This document shows positions 30,145 to 40,982 of a stretch of DNA of 64,000 bases, piece after piece. Source of the DNA: Limnohabitans sp. Rim47 (GTDB taxonomy: Bacteria; Pseudomonadota; Gammaproteobacteria; Burkholderiales; Burkholderiaceae_C). The translations under genes were made by a program, and so were the position numbers. The stretch is taken from assembly GCF_001517545.1 (NCBI RefSeq), contig NZ_FBYA01000002.1, positions 392,559-456,558 on the forward strand, written 5' to 3'. Each line of letters opens with the position of its first letter. Positions within the stretch are counted from its first letter, which is position 1. The notes below the pieces were generated by a model. The model worked only from the letters and a program-made list of their open reading frames with translations, did no database searches and was not told the origin of the DNA.

Positions 30145-31458
30145 TCAGAGCGTGCCGTAGCTGTGCAAGCCGCTCAAGAACATGTTGACACCCAAAAACG
30201 CAAAGGTGGTGACGGCCAAGCCCATCAAGGCCCACCAAGCGGCCACCGTGCCGCGCAGGCCCTTCATCAGGCGCATGTGCAACCAGGCTGCGTAGTTGAG
30301 CCAGACGATCAAGGCCCAAGTTTCTTTCGGGTCCCAGCTCCAGTAACCGCCCCAGGCCTCGGCCGCCCACAGGGCACCCAGCACGGTGGCGATGGTGAAA
30401 AAGGCGAAGCCCACGGCGATGGATTTGTACATCACATCGTCCAAAATTTCAAAAGACGGCAAGCGCTCGGCAATGCGGCGACGGCCGAACAAAATACTGG
30501 CCACGATCAGGGCCGAAATGCCGAAATAGACCATCCAGTAGCCACTGCCGCCTTCGGTAGGAGACTTGCGGAACACCACCGGCTCAAAGCACAAGACAAT
30601 CCCCAGCAACCACAGGGGCGCGAGCTTGTACCAACGGGTCTCGCCGGCGGTTTGCTTGATCAGGTAGGCAAAGGCCACCATCGCCGCCAGTGCAAAGGTG
30701 CCATAGCCAATGAAGTTCGCAGGCACATGCAGCTTCATCCACCAACTTTTGAGGGCGGGCACCAAGGGCTGGATGGCGTGTGCCTCTCGCACCAAGGTGT
30801 ACCACAGCAAAAAGCCAACCGCTGCGCTGACCACCAGCATCACAAATGCGCCCAAAGCGCGGGTGCGGTAATGGTTTTCGTAATACAGGTAAAAGCCAGC
30901 CGTCATCCAGCAAAACATGACAAACACTTCGTACAGATTGCTGACCGGAATGTGGCCCACATCGGCACCGATCAAGTAGCTCTCGTACCAGCGCACCATG
31001 GTGCCGATCAAAGCCAATGCCACGGCCACCCAGGCCATGCGGCTACCCAAGGTTTCAAGGGTGTCGCCTTGACCGCGAATGAACATGCCCGCCCAATAAA
31101 ACACGGTGCTGATGAAAAACACCATGCTCATCCACAAAATGGCAGATTGGCTGGACAGGAAATACTTCAGCCAGAACACCTGCTCGGCACGCGCCAAATC
31201 GCCCTGATAGGCGTTGATGGCGAACAAGGACAAGCCCGCCACCACCAGCATCAGCGTGCGCATAGGGCGCCAAAACCAGGCCAAGGCAACAGCCGCCGGC
31301 ACACTGGCCACCAAGATGCCTTGCTCGTAAACGTCCATCGCCTGGCTGTAACGGCTGAAGGCAAACAGCATGCCCAGCAGCGCCAGCACGGCAAAGCCCC
31401 AGTCAAGGGTACTGCGGCGAGAGAAGTAACCGGGGTTCAAAGTCACAGTAGTCGTCAT
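30145..31458 (-). CDS. ccsB: Cytochrome c biogenesis protein CcsB (CcsA/ResC-type heme handling)
   Basis: A 437-residue polytopic membrane protein of System II cytochrome c assembly. The heme-presenting tryptophan-rich WWD-type motif WGGYWSWDPKETWALIVWL is near residue 370, with flanking histidines in the neighbouring helices. The start overlaps the resB stop as ATGA, so the two subunits of the heme ligation complex are translationally coupled. Confidence 0.93.
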   Translation of the reverse strand: MTTTVTLNPGYFSRRSTLDWGFAVLALLGMLFAFSRYSQAMDVYEQGILVASVPAAVALAWFWRPMRTLMLVVAGLSLFAINAYQGDLARAEQVFWLKYFLSSQSAILWMSMVFFISTVFYWAGMFIRGQGDTLETLGSRMAWVAVALALIGTMVRWYESYLIGADVGHIPVSNLYEVFVMFCWMTAGFYLYYENHYRTRALGAFVMLVVSAAVGFLLWYTLVREAHAIQPLVPALKSWWMKLHVPANFIGYGTFALAAMVAFAYLIKQTAGETRWYKLAPLWLLGIVLCFEPVVFRKSPTEGGSGYWMVYFGISALIVASILFGRRRIAERLPSFEILDDVMYKSIAVGFAFFTIATVLGALWAAEAWGGYWSWDPKETWALIVWLNYAAWLHMRLMKGLRGTVAAWWALMGLAVTTFAFLGVNMFLSGLHSYGTL

Positions 31459-33578
31459 TGGTTTTTCTCGGGACGTCCCAGCAAACGGGCACTCAGTTGG
31501 TCAAATTCACGGTCCATGTCCATGGTTTTGCGATTGGACGACAGGGCCAAGGTGGCTTGCGAGCCACCCGCTTGGGGGGCCAGCCACACCCACAGGCGGC
31601 GCTCACGCACGTAGAGCATCGCAAAAACACCCAGGATCAGAAAAAAGCAGCCCAAATAGACCACATTTTTGCCTGGGGCTCTGGCCACCTGAAACACGCT
31701 GGCCTGGACCTGCTTGAAGTCTTTCAACAAGAACGTCATGGGCGCGGGGTAAAACGGCGCGTCGCTCAGCGCCAGCACCGACTGCGACATGAAGCCTTGC
31801 ACCTTGTCAGCGGGCAACGGTTTGGCGGCCGCCTGCTCACGCGCCACAGCATCCAGCTCCAGCAGGGTGCCGTTCAGGATGCGCACAAACATCTCGCCTG
31901 CTCGGGCGCGTTCAGCCTCGGGTACGTTGACTTCCAGAAAATCGGCCAACGCTTGCAAGCCTGCCACTTTTTTGCCCTGCACCGACTCAAGCCCAGCAAA
32001 CAAGCCCAAAGCGCGGGCGGCCGAACCGGCCAACTGCTGCGTCAATTCTGGCCGCTGCGGGTCGACCGCCTTGCGGGCATACCGTTGCACCGCACGCTCG
32101 CGCAAGCTGGCATCGGCCAAGGCCGAACGCAAGCGGAGGAATCCGTCCAGATTGCCGTCTTCATCGGCTGGCGGGCGCAAGTAGCGATAAGGCTCACTTG
32201 GTTTCTCACGCATGCCCAGCAAAAACACCGGCACGCCGTCGCCCGCGTCCACCGGCAGCATGTAGTTGTTGTATTCACGGGCCTGGCCTGCAGCGTCGCG
32301 CAGCTTGTAGCTCACGCTCGGGCCCACGTTGCGCAGTTCTTTCGTTTGGGTGGTTTTGTGGCCCGATCCCATGCGCTGGTCAATGGCGCTGCGCAAATCG
32401 ACTTTGCGCACGTCCACGCCCTGCCCTTGTGCGCCGTTGCCCGACATGTTTTCCACGTTGATGACGCGCAGGCCGGTGAACTCGAGGCTCATTTTCTCGG
32501 GCCCATTGCTCAGCTCGGTGCTGCCACCGATCGTGCCGTTGACTTCAAAAGCCCGTGTGGCTGCAGCCATGGGCACGGCCTGCAGCTTGACGCTAGAGCC
32601 ACCGTCGTCAAAGCTCGACTGGTAAATTTCGATGCCTTTGTAGCTGGCAGGGTGGTTGACTTCGACGCGGGCGTCTTTTTTCTCGCCCGTGGCTTTGTCG
32701 TGGATCACGATGTCGCTGGCAAACAGCTTGGGCATGCCAGTCGAGTAATACTCGACGATGAATTTCTTGAGTTCGATCGTAAAGGGCAGGTCTTGCAACA
32801 AGATGCCGCTGGATTGGCTCAAGATGGCAGTGCTCGAAGCCGTGTCTTCGGCCACCATCAGATTGCCTCGGAAAGCCGGGTTGCGCTCAGACAAGCGGTG
32901 CTGCGCGGGCACATCGGCGATCAAGCCGCCACCGCTGTAAACCGCTTTGCCGCCAAACCACATCTGGGCACGCACCATCAAATCGCCATCGAGCAAACCG
33001 CCCACGCACACCAACACAATGGCCGAGTGCGCCGCGATGTAACCGAGTTTGTTGGCCGCGCCCGCCTTGGCCGCCAGCATCCAGCCGGTGCCTTGCGGGG
33101 TCTCGCGCGATTGCAATTTCACCTTCCAGCCGCCGGTGGCCAGCAACTCCCCCAAGCGGTGAGCAGCCGCTTCGGGCGCGTCGTGCAGACTGCCCTCAGC
33201 CTTGTGATGAAAAGCCTTCAGGCTTTGCTCACGGATGTTTTCTTTGTACGTCTTGAGATCGGCCAGGATCTTGGGCGTGTTGCGCGCAATGCACAAGCTG
33301 GTGCTGAGCACCAAGAACGCCAAAATCAGCAAAAACCACCATGCGCTGTACACCGCATTCAGTTTCAGGGTGGCAAAAAATTCGGCCCAAAAAGGCCCGA
33401 ACTGGTTGACGTAATTGGTGGCAGGTTCGTTTTGTTTGAGCACCGTGCCAATGACCGACGCAATGCAAATGATGGTCAGCAGCGAAATCGCGAACCGCAT
33501 CGACGACAGGAGCTCCAGCACAGCTTGCCAGCGGGGCGAGTCACGTTCAGATTCAGGGCTGGAGGCTACAGACGTCAT
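31455..33578 (-). CDS. resB: Cytochrome c biogenesis protein ResB (Ccs1)
   Basis: A 707-residue partner of CcsB. Three N-terminal helices include the conserved FAISLLTIICIASVIGTVLKQNEP, followed by a large periplasmic domain and a C-terminal helix (YLGCFFLILGVFAMLYV). I choose ATG 33578 (MTSVASSPES) over an upstream in-frame start that adds a hydrophobic stretch unlike the family. Together with ccsB and cytochrome c4 upstream this shows the organism uses System II rather than the Ccm system for heme attachment, at least here. Confidence 0.92.
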   Translation of the reverse strand: MTSVASSPESERDSPRWQAVLELLSSMRFAISLLTIICIASVIGTVLKQNEPATNYVNQFGPFWAEFFATLKLNAVYSAWWFLLILAFLVLSTSLCIARNTPKILADLKTYKENIREQSLKAFHHKAEGSLHDAPEAAAHRLGELLATGGWKVKLQSRETPQGTGWMLAAKAGAANKLGYIAAHSAIVLVCVGGLLDGDLMVRAQMWFGGKAVYSGGGLIADVPAQHRLSERNPAFRGNLMVAEDTASSTAILSQSSGILLQDLPFTIELKKFIVEYYSTGMPKLFASDIVIHDKATGEKKDARVEVNHPASYKGIEIYQSSFDDGGSSVKLQAVPMAAATRAFEVNGTIGGSTELSNGPEKMSLEFTGLRVINVENMSGNGAQGQGVDVRKVDLRSAIDQRMGSGHKTTQTKELRNVGPSVSYKLRDAAGQAREYNNYMLPVDAGDGVPVFLLGMREKPSEPYRYLRPPADEDGNLDGFLRLRSALADASLRERAVQRYARKAVDPQRPELTQQLAGSAARALGLFAGLESVQGKKVAGLQALADFLEVNVPEAERARAGEMFVRILNGTLLELDAVAREQAAAKPLPADKVQGFMSQSVLALSDAPFYPAPMTFLLKDFKQVQASVFQVARAPGKNVVYLGCFFLILGVFAMLYVRERRLWVWLAPQAGGSQATLALSSNRKTMDMDREFDQLSARLLGRPEKNQ

Positions 33579-33631
33579 GGTGAAAAGGTGTCCACAGACA
33601 AACAAAAGCGGACCAAGGGCCCGCCACAAAC

Positions 33632-33655
33632 AAAAAAGGCCGGAAATCCGACCTT
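33632..33655 (-). terminator. Intrinsic terminator of the cytochrome c4 gene
   Basis: Minus strand: AAGG-T-CGG / CCG-G-CCTT stem around ATTT, followed by TTTTTT. It lies about 110 bases after the cytochrome stop and before the resB start, so resB needs its own promoter or readthrough. Confidence 0.6.
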
Positions 33656-33764
33656 GATTGTCACGTCACAGCCGGGGGCCTGATTGTGGCTCAGGCAGCT
33701 GATCACGGGCTGAAGACCCCATTGACTCAGGGGAATGCCTTGGGTAGTGGCGCGGGGTGGCAGC

Positions 33765-34397
33765 TCAACGCAAACCGGCGATGTAATCGGACACGGCCTT
33801 GATTTCACGGTCGTTCAGCTTGGCTGCGACCTGAGTCATCTGGACGCTGTTCTTGCGAATACCGTCACGGAATTGCACCAACTGGGCTGCGGTGTAGTCG
33901 GCGTGCTGGCCAGACATGCGGGGGTACTGGGCAGGCATGCCAGCGCCGTTAGGCGAGTGGCAGCTGGCGCAAGCGGCGATCTGGCGGTCTGGAATGCCAC
34001 CACGGTAAATGCGCTCACCCAAGGCCACGGTGTCTTTTTCTTTGGCAAAACCGGGCTTGGCTTGCTTGGATGCGAGCCAGTAAGCGATGTTGCGCATGTC
34101 GTCGTCGCTCAAGCCAGCCACCATGCCGCTCATCACAGCGTTGGCGCGTTTGCCTGACTTGAATTCATGCAACTGCTTGATCAGATATTCGGGGTGTTGC
34201 TGCGACAGCTTGGGGTTGACCGGCGTGGTCGAATTGCCGTCAGCGGCGTGGCAAGCCACGCACATCGCAAATGCGGCTTCGCCCTTGGCCAAATCAGGCT
34301 TGGCAGCAGCCGGGGCCGCTGCGGGATTGGCCAAAGCAGAACCTGCCACAACGGCGGACAGGGTGACGGACATCAGGAAAGAGGCAAGAGACTTCAT
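33765..34397 (-). CDS. Diheme cytochrome c4
   Basis: A 210-residue periplasmic electron carrier with two cytochrome c domains. The signal peptide covers residues 1-23 (ending in ALA). The heme-binding sites are CVACH at 46-50 and CASCH at 143-147, each followed by a distal Met-containing segment (VMSGMVAGL and RMSGQHADY). Start ATG 34397 (MKSLASFLMSV). It sits upstream of the resB-ccsB heme-attachment genes and divergent from engB, a conserved order in Burkholderiales. Likely donor to terminal oxidases. Confidence 0.92.
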   Translation of the reverse strand: MKSLASFLMSVTLSAVVAGSALANPAAAPAAAKPDLAKGEAAFAMCVACHAADGNSTTPVNPKLSQQHPEYLIKQLHEFKSGKRANAVMSGMVAGLSDDDMRNIAYWLASKQAKPGFAKEKDTVALGERIYRGGIPDRQIAACASCHSPNGAGMPAQYPRMSGQHADYTAAQLVQFRDGIRKNSVQMTQVAAKLNDREIKAVSDYIAGLR

Positions 34398-34496
34398 GGG
34401 CGTCGTCCAATAGTTGGAAGAATGGGGGCGCAAAACCCAAGGATTCTACAATGAGGTCTGCGTCAGTTTCCTGACGACCCAAGGTCCCCCTGATTT

Positions 34497-35240
34497 ATGA
34501 GCTCCAGCCCCCGCGTTTCCACCCCCTCGCCCCAAGCCGCGCCCGCCACCCCACCGGCGGTCACGCCCATGGGCTGGATGCACACCGCCCGCTTTCTGAC
34601 CACCGCCGCGCAGCTGCACCATTTGCCCGAGATGGACACCCCTGAAATCGCCTTTGTGGGTCGATCTAATGCGGGCAAGTCCACTTGCATCAACACCTTG
34701 ACGCAGAAAAAACAGCTGGCTTTTGCGTCCAAAAAACCCGGCCGCACCCAGCACATCAATCTGTTTGCACTGGGCAAACAGGGCATCACTGACACGGTGT
34801 TGGCCGACTTGCCCGGCTACGGCTACGCCGCCGTGGCCAAAATGGACAAGCTGCGCTGGCAGCAGGTCATGGCCAACTATTTGGTCAGCCGCGAAAACCT
34901 GACCGGCATCGTCATGATGTGCGACCCGCGCCATGGCCTGACTGAGCTGGACGACATCCTGCTCGAAGTCATCCGCCCCCGGGTCGAAGAAGGCCTGAAG
35001 TTTTTGATCATCTTGACCAAAGCCGACAAGCTGACCCGCGCCGAACAGGCCAAGGCCTTGTCGATTGCGCGACTGCAAGCGGGCGGCGGCGAGGTGAAAC
35101 TCTTCTCGGCCCTGAAAAAACAAGGCGTCGACGAGGTGGCCAAGTTGCTGTGGGACTGGACTCACCCCTCCGCGGGCACAGCGCCTTCGCCTTCGCCGAC
35201 CGAGCCGCCCGAAGCAGAACCCGAAGCCCTGGACGAGTGA
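34497..35240 (+). CDS. engB: Ribosome biogenesis GTPase EngB (YihA/YsxC)
   Basis: A 247-residue GTPase needed for 50S subunit assembly. G1 GRSNAGKST is at 55-63, G2 GRTQHINLF at 82-90, G3 DLPGYGYA near 104 and G4 TKADKL near 182. The first 28 residues are Pro/Ala-rich and the last 20 acidic, both common extensions in this group. Divergent from cytochrome c4. The start at 34497 is taken as the first in-frame ATG. Confidence 0.94.
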   Translation: MSSSPRVSTPSPQAAPATPPAVTPMGWMHTARFLTTAAQLHHLPEMDTPEIAFVGRSNAGKSTCINTLTQKKQLAFASKKPGRTQHINLFALGKQGITDTVLADLPGYGYAAVAKMDKLRWQQVMANYLVSRENLTGIVMMCDPRHGLTELDDILLEVIRPRVEEGLKFLIILTKADKLTRAEQAKALSIARLQAGGGEVKLFSALKKQGVDEVAKLLWDWTHPSAGTAPSPSPTEPPEAEPEALDE

Positions 35241-35291
35241 ACTCCAGCTGCTGAGCTCACTGGATCACCGCCGCACAAGGAGTGATGCCGC

Positions 35292-36257
35292 GTGTTCCCG
35301 ATGCACCCAGACATTCAAACCTGGCAGCAAGAACTGCCCCACGGCATCACCTTGAGCTGCCGTGCTTGCGGTGAAAAAGGCCGGCCAGTGCTGATGTTCC
35401 TGCACGGCTTTCCCGAAGCGGCTTGGGTTTGGGACACTTTGCTAATCCACTTTGCAAAACCCGCAAACGGCGGCTACCGCTGCGTGGCGCCCAATCTGCG
35501 CGGCTACGAACGCTCCAGCACCCCCGAAGATGTCAAGGCCTATCGGGCCAAGTATCTGGTGCAGGATATCGTGGCATTGATCGAGGCGGAGTCTGGCCAA
35601 ACCCCACTGGCCGCGTTAGTGGCCCACGACTGGGGTGGCGCTGTGGCCTGGAGCCTGGCCAACCAGCACCCCGAGCAATTGGACCAACTGGTCATCATCA
35701 ACTCGCCCCATCCCGGTCCTTTGCTCAAGGCCCTGCAAAGCCATCCGGCACAACAAGCGGCCAGCGCGTACATGAATTTTCTGGTCCAAGCCGATGCCGC
35801 AACTCAGTTGGCCACTAACGACTTTGAAGGCTTGTTTGCTTTTTTGACCGGCCAACACGCCACGGCTGCATCGGCCGCAGACGGCCTTCGCGCACCGACA
35901 GATCCGGATTGGCTCACGCCCGAAGTGAAAGCCCAATACCGCCAAGTCTGGCAGCATGGTTTGCAAGGCGGCCTCAATTACTACCGCGCTTCGCCCTTGC
36001 GGCCAGCCACCGCACAAGATCCGGCGGCTTCGGCTGTGCAGATTCCGCCTGAGGCGCTGCAGATTGACGTGCCCACGCTGGTGCTGTGGGCGCAAGACGA
36101 TGTGGCATTGCTGCCCTGCCTGACCGAGGGACTTGACTCGCACATCCCCGACTTGAAGTTGGTGCCCATCGCGCAGGCCACGCACTGGGTGGTGCACGAA
36201 CAAGTGGCGCGGGTGCGCTCAGAAATAGCGGCCTTTCTGAAGCCACAGCCCGAGTGA
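35292..36257 (+). CDS. Alpha/beta hydrolase (epoxide hydrolase or haloalkane dehalogenase-like)
   Basis: A 321-residue hydrolase. The oxyanion motif HGFPE is at 38-42. The nucleophile elbow VAHDWGG places Asp113, not Ser, in the catalytic position, which is the mark of epoxide hydrolases and haloacid/haloalkane dehalogenases. An acid in WAQDDVALL and a His in QATHWVVHE complete the triad. The GTG start at 35292 is selected because AAGGAG lies 9 bases upstream; the ATG at 35301 is too far. Substrate unknown. It stands alone between engB and the acyltransferases. Confidence 0.82.
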   Translation: MFPMHPDIQTWQQELPHGITLSCRACGEKGRPVLMFLHGFPEAAWVWDTLLIHFAKPANGGYRCVAPNLRGYERSSTPEDVKAYRAKYLVQDIVALIEAESGQTPLAALVAHDWGGAVAWSLANQHPEQLDQLVIINSPHPGPLLKALQSHPAQQAASAYMNFLVQADAATQLATNDFEGLFAFLTGQHATAASAADGLRAPTDPDWLTPEVKAQYRQVWQHGLQGGLNYYRASPLRPATAQDPAASAVQIPPEALQIDVPTLVLWAQDDVALLPCLTEGLDSHIPDLKLVPIAQATHWVVHEQVARVRSEIAAFLKPQPE

Positions 36258-36267
36258 AACGTGGCGC

Positions 36268-37134
36268 TCAATAAAAGCCTGGATCGCCCTCGGGCCGCGT
36301 CTTGAAGCGCTTGTGCACCCAGTAATACTGCTCGGGCATGGTGCGCACCCAGTCGGCCAACAGCGCGTTCATGCGGGTGGTGTCTTGCACCAGATCGGCC
36401 GTGGGAAAGTTGTCCAGTGGCGCATGCACTTCGATGTCGTAGCCCGCTGGCGTCATGCGCGTGACCACCGGCACCACACGGGCTCCGGCCACCTTGGACA
36501 AGCGCGACAGCGAGGGCACTGTGGCTGCTTTTTCAACGCCCATGAAAGGCACAAAAATCGACTCAGTGCGCCCAAAATCCATGTCGGGCGACAGGTGCAA
36601 AGGCTCGCCTTTTTTGATGCCCGCCAAAATTTGGCGCATGCCCTGATGCCGAAAATAGGGTCGTACATTGCCTGACCGCTCACGCCCCTGGCGCACCCAA
36701 GCCTCGACCGCCGGACGCGACTGCCCCACAAAAATGAAAGCCACCGGCCCGGGCACATCCAGCGATACCGCCAGGCCGCCCGCATCCAGTCCGACAAAAT
36801 GCGGGGCAAACATGACCAAGGGGCCTGGCGCTTGCAAAGCGGGCAAGTCGCCCACCCAGCGCAGGCGTTGCCGCACCAAGGCCTCGGGCGCGTGCCAAAG
36901 CCAGGCACGGTCCATCACCGACTGTCCAAACAAAATAAAGTGCCGAAAGGCCAAAGCCTCGCGTTCGGCGGCAGACAACTCAGGCAGGCACTTTTGCAAA
37001 TTGACCAGCACAATCCGGCGGCGCTTGCCAGCCACATGCCAGAGCAACCACCCCAGCCCATAACCAGCAGCCCTGACCCAAGACAAAGGCAGGCGCGCAA
37101 AAAGGCGCAAAAAAGCGATCAGCAAATTCACCAT
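36268..37134 (-). CDS. Lipid A biosynthesis acyltransferase (LpxL/HtrB family), downstream copy
   Basis: A 288-residue inner membrane enzyme that adds a secondary acyl chain to lipid A. One N-terminal membrane anchor is followed by the catalytic H-x4-D motif in APHFVGLDAGGLAV. The substrate-binding HLSPDMDFGRTES and the C-terminal PEQYYWVHKRFKTRPEG are typical. Start ATG 37134 (MVNLLIAFLRL) is used; the longer reading lies in the upstream homologous gene. Tandem with a second acyltransferase, 11 bases apart, so one may add laurate and the other myristate; the order cannot be decided here. Confidence 0.88.
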   Translation of the reverse strand: MVNLLIAFLRLFARLPLSWVRAAGYGLGWLLWHVAGKRRRIVLVNLQKCLPELSAAEREALAFRHFILFGQSVMDRAWLWHAPEALVRQRLRWVGDLPALQAPGPLVMFAPHFVGLDAGGLAVSLDVPGPVAFIFVGQSRPAVEAWVRQGRERSGNVRPYFRHQGMRQILAGIKKGEPLHLSPDMDFGRTESIFVPFMGVEKAATVPSLSRLSKVAGARVVPVVTRMTPAGYDIEVHAPLDNFPTADLVQDTTRMNALLADWVRTMPEQYYWVHKRFKTRPEGDPGFY

Positions 37135-37145
37135 GTGATTTCCGC

Positions 37146-37976
37146 TCAGGCCTGGGGCCGGGGATTCTTGTAACGGGCATAGCCCCAGATGTACTGAGAA
37201 GGGCATTGCAAGATCATGGCCTCCATGGCCTGATTGATCTGCACCACCGCAGTGTCCAGATCGTCTGACAGGGCGTGACCCAAGGCCTGGGTGTGCAAAC
37301 GGTAGCCGCGCCCCCATGGCAAGCGCTCACCCCAGATCAACACCACCCGGGCACCGGTTTGCAAAGCCAGCCGGGTGGCCAGTGTCATGGTGTATGCCGA
37401 CTGGCCAAAAAACGGGGCCCACTGCCCCATGCCCTCAGGCGGCACCTGGTCAGGCAGCAAACCCACCGCACGCCCCGAACGCAGCGCCTTGATCATGCTC
37501 CGAACGCCCGCCAAAGTAGTGGGCACCGCTTCCAGCCCAGTGCGCTGGCGAGCCAAAGTCATGACTTCGCCCAAACCGGCATGGCGGGCGGGACGGTACA
37601 GCACAGTCAAAGGGCCATGTTGCGCAGAAAACCGCAAGGCCAAGGCCTGGGCCGTGATCTCGAAGCAACCCATGTGCGGGGTCAAGAACAACACGCCTTG
37701 GCCGCTGGCATACGCCTCCACTGCGGCGCGGTCTTCGGCCCAAACCACAGGCGGCGTGCTGCCCAGCCACAAACGCGGCAGTTCTGCCGACATGCGTCCG
37801 GCTTGCCCCACGGCTTGCCAAACAGCGCCCCAGCCCAGACCGGCACGGCGCGCATTGTCCAAAAACCGACGTCTGTAATGCCCCGAAAAACACCAAGCCA
37901 GCCAGCCCCCCACGCTGCCAAGAGCGTGCAGGGCCCACAAGGGCCATCGGGAAAAGAAACGGAACCAACTGAGCAT
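37146..37976 (-). CDS. Lipid A biosynthesis acyltransferase (LpxL family), upstream copy
   Basis: A 276-residue paralogue of the downstream gene. The catalytic motif is H-x4-E in TPHMGCFEITAQ, and the C-terminal QYIWGYARYKNPRP takes the place of the YYWVHKRFKTRP tail of its partner. LLPDQVPPEGMGQW is the equivalent of the family PDQ segment. The two genes form a tight pair. Burkholderiales commonly carry such a pair next to metK or dapF; neither is in this window. Confidence 0.87.
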   Translation of the reverse strand: MLSWFRFFSRWPLWALHALGSVGGWLAWCFSGHYRRRFLDNARRAGLGWGAVWQAVGQAGRMSAELPRLWLGSTPPVVWAEDRAAVEAYASGQGVLFLTPHMGCFEITAQALALRFSAQHGPLTVLYRPARHAGLGEVMTLARQRTGLEAVPTTLAGVRSMIKALRSGRAVGLLPDQVPPEGMGQWAPFFGQSAYTMTLATRLALQTGARVVLIWGERLPWGRGYRLHTQALGHALSDDLDTAVVQINQAMEAMILQCPSQYIWGYARYKNPRPQA

Positions 37977-38161
37977 GGGGGGTGATTTTGCCCTGAACTG
38001 ACAACGGCATCGACAAACCGGACAAGGCAGAGGGCGGCTACCTGTTTTTGTTCATTCCGCTACTGGTTCATGCCCCACCGCAGCAGCAAAGCGCGCCATA
38101 ACATTCAAAGGTCCCAAAAACTTCAAACCTCGCTTTGTACGCCTCACTTGAAGAATTCAAC

Positions 38162-38770
38162 ATGAAAAACACCCACATCAATCAAGCCTATTTCAGCACC
38201 AGCCAAGCAGCCAAAGTGCTGGGCCTGTCGGTGGGCACCGTCCAGCGCATGGTGGAAAACGGCATCTTCAAAGCCTTTATCACTCAAGGGGGACACCGCC
38301 GAATTTTGTCCTCGTCTCTCAGTCAGTATTGCAAGCAGCATGGCTGCCAGACGTCAACAACCGAGGCCGTCAGCCCTTTAATTTGCGTTTTGCACGACAG
38401 CCAACACCAACCCGTTGCTTTGAGCAAATTGGGCCAATGGGAGCAGGTCAAGGTCATCACCCACCCTTTGGATCTGTTGGGCATTCACCAGACTGTGGGG
38501 GCTTTTTTCATCGATGCCCGGATTCCGTGGTTGCACACTTCGCCGCTTGATTTACAAGAAAAACTGATGCACACCGCCCACATCGTGGTCTACAACAGCA
38601 GAGAACTGCCGCCCAGCAGCCCTTTGCACTTGTCCCCAAAAATCAGCCTGTTTGAGGGCGACATCAGCAGCGACCTCGTTTTTGGCTACCTTTTGGGCAC
38701 GGCGCACGCCCACGACGCAGATTCGGATGAGCCCAACACCCTCCGTGAAAACACCCCAATGGCGGCTTAG
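38162..38770 (+). CDS. Excisionase/MerR-type helix-turn-helix protein with an unidentified C-terminal domain
   Basis: A 202-residue protein. Residues 10-58 are an excisionase-type winged HTH: YFSTSQAAKVLGLSVGTVQR, then IFKAFITQGGHRRILSSSL. The remaining 140 residues show repeated beta-alpha units (PLICVLHDS, GAFFIDARIPWL, AHIVVYNSREL, KISLFEGDIS) that could be a degenerate receiver-like domain; I do not recognise it. The start ATG 38162 is favoured over an upstream TTG. It ends 31 bases before the CIRCE operator of groESL on the same strand. Likely a regulator; its target is not evident. Confidence 0.6.
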   Translation: MKNTHINQAYFSTSQAAKVLGLSVGTVQRMVENGIFKAFITQGGHRRILSSSLSQYCKQHGCQTSTTEAVSPLICVLHDSQHQPVALSKLGQWEQVKVITHPLDLLGIHQTVGAFFIDARIPWLHTSPLDLQEKLMHTAHIVVYNSRELPPSSPLHLSPKISLFEGDISSDLVFGYLLGTAHAHDADSDEPNTLRENTPMAA

Positions 38771-38772
38771 CA

Positions 38773-38801
38773 CTTGAAATAAGTCCAAATGCCCTTATCA
38801 T
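38773..38801 (+). promoter_or_regulatory. Promoter of groESL
   Basis: TTGAAA (38774-38779) and TATCAT (38796-38801) are 16 bases apart and sit directly before CIRCE. The same bases read as CTTGAA-N13-CCCTTAT, partly like a heat-shock sigma-32 promoter. Either reading places transcription start within the CIRCE repeat, as expected for HrcA control. Confidence 0.5.
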
Positions 38802-38827
38802 TAGCACTCGATGGAGTTGAGTGCTAA
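38801..38827. promoter_or_regulatory. CIRCE operator (HrcA-binding site)
   Basis: TTAGCACTC-N9-GAGTGCTAA, an exact match to the CIRCE consensus, 84 bases before groES. It indicates heat-shock control by the HrcA repressor, with GroEL as its co-factor. hrcA itself is not in this window. Confidence 0.95.
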
Positions 38828-38911
38828 CAAACACCCTTCTCCTCAGATTTCAGCAGCACCCTTTTCAGGTGCTTTTGTTTTTCAACCCTTGTTTCAAATC
38901 CAGGAGATTCC

Positions 38912-39199
38912 ATGAAACTGCGTCCTTTGGGCGATCGCGTGATCGTCAAGCGTATCGAAAGCGAAACCAAAACAGCCTCGGGCATCGTGATCCCCGATTC
39001 GGCTGCTGAAAAGCCAGACCAAGGTGAAGTCTTGGCCGTCGGCCCTGGCAAAACCAACGACAAAGGCGATCTGAAAGCCTTGACCGTGAAAGTCGGCGAC
39101 CGCGTATTGTTCGGCAAATACAGCGGCCAGACCGTCAAAGTCGACGGCGACGAACTGTTGGTCATGAAAGAAGAAGACCTGTTCGCGGTAGTTGAATAA
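38912..39199 (+). CDS. groS: Co-chaperonin GroES
   Basis: The 95-residue GroES subunit caps the GroEL folding chamber. [16 protein letters not shown] at the N-terminus, the mobile loop [15 protein letters not shown] and the C-terminal [17 protein letters not shown] are all typical. A Shine-Dalgarno AGGAG lies 6 bases upstream. First gene of the CIRCE-controlled operon. Confidence 0.98.
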   Translation: MKLRPLGDRVIVKRIESETKTASGIVIPDSAAEKPDQGEVLAVGPGKTNDKGDLKALTVKVGDRVLFGKYSGQTVKVDGDELLVMKEEDLFAVVE

Positions 39200-39205
39200 C
39201 TTGCG

Positions 39206-39247
39206 GGACAGTCCGAACGACGCGCGAAGCGCCCGTTCGCCCTGTCC
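39206..39247 (+). other. Extended hairpin in the groES-groEL intergenic region
   Basis: Three nested stems: GGACAG / CTGTCC (39206-39211 with 39242-39247), CGAACG / CGTTCG (39214-39219 with 39234-39239) and GCGC / GCGC around GAA. There is no T-run, so it is not a terminator. It occupies half of the 88-base gap and may be a processing or stability site for the operon mRNA. Confidence 0.65.
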
Positions 39248-39263
39248 TCAACCGATTAAATAA

Positions 39264-40934
<1,671 letters not shown>

Positions 40935-40982
40935 ATGCCCGGCTGTCCGGACTGAGGGTTTGCGCCCTCACCCGGCCAAAAC

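Noticed and set aside
31458..33683. A 741-codon open frame opposite resB
   Set aside because: Antisense shadow of resB with low-complexity composition and no domain.
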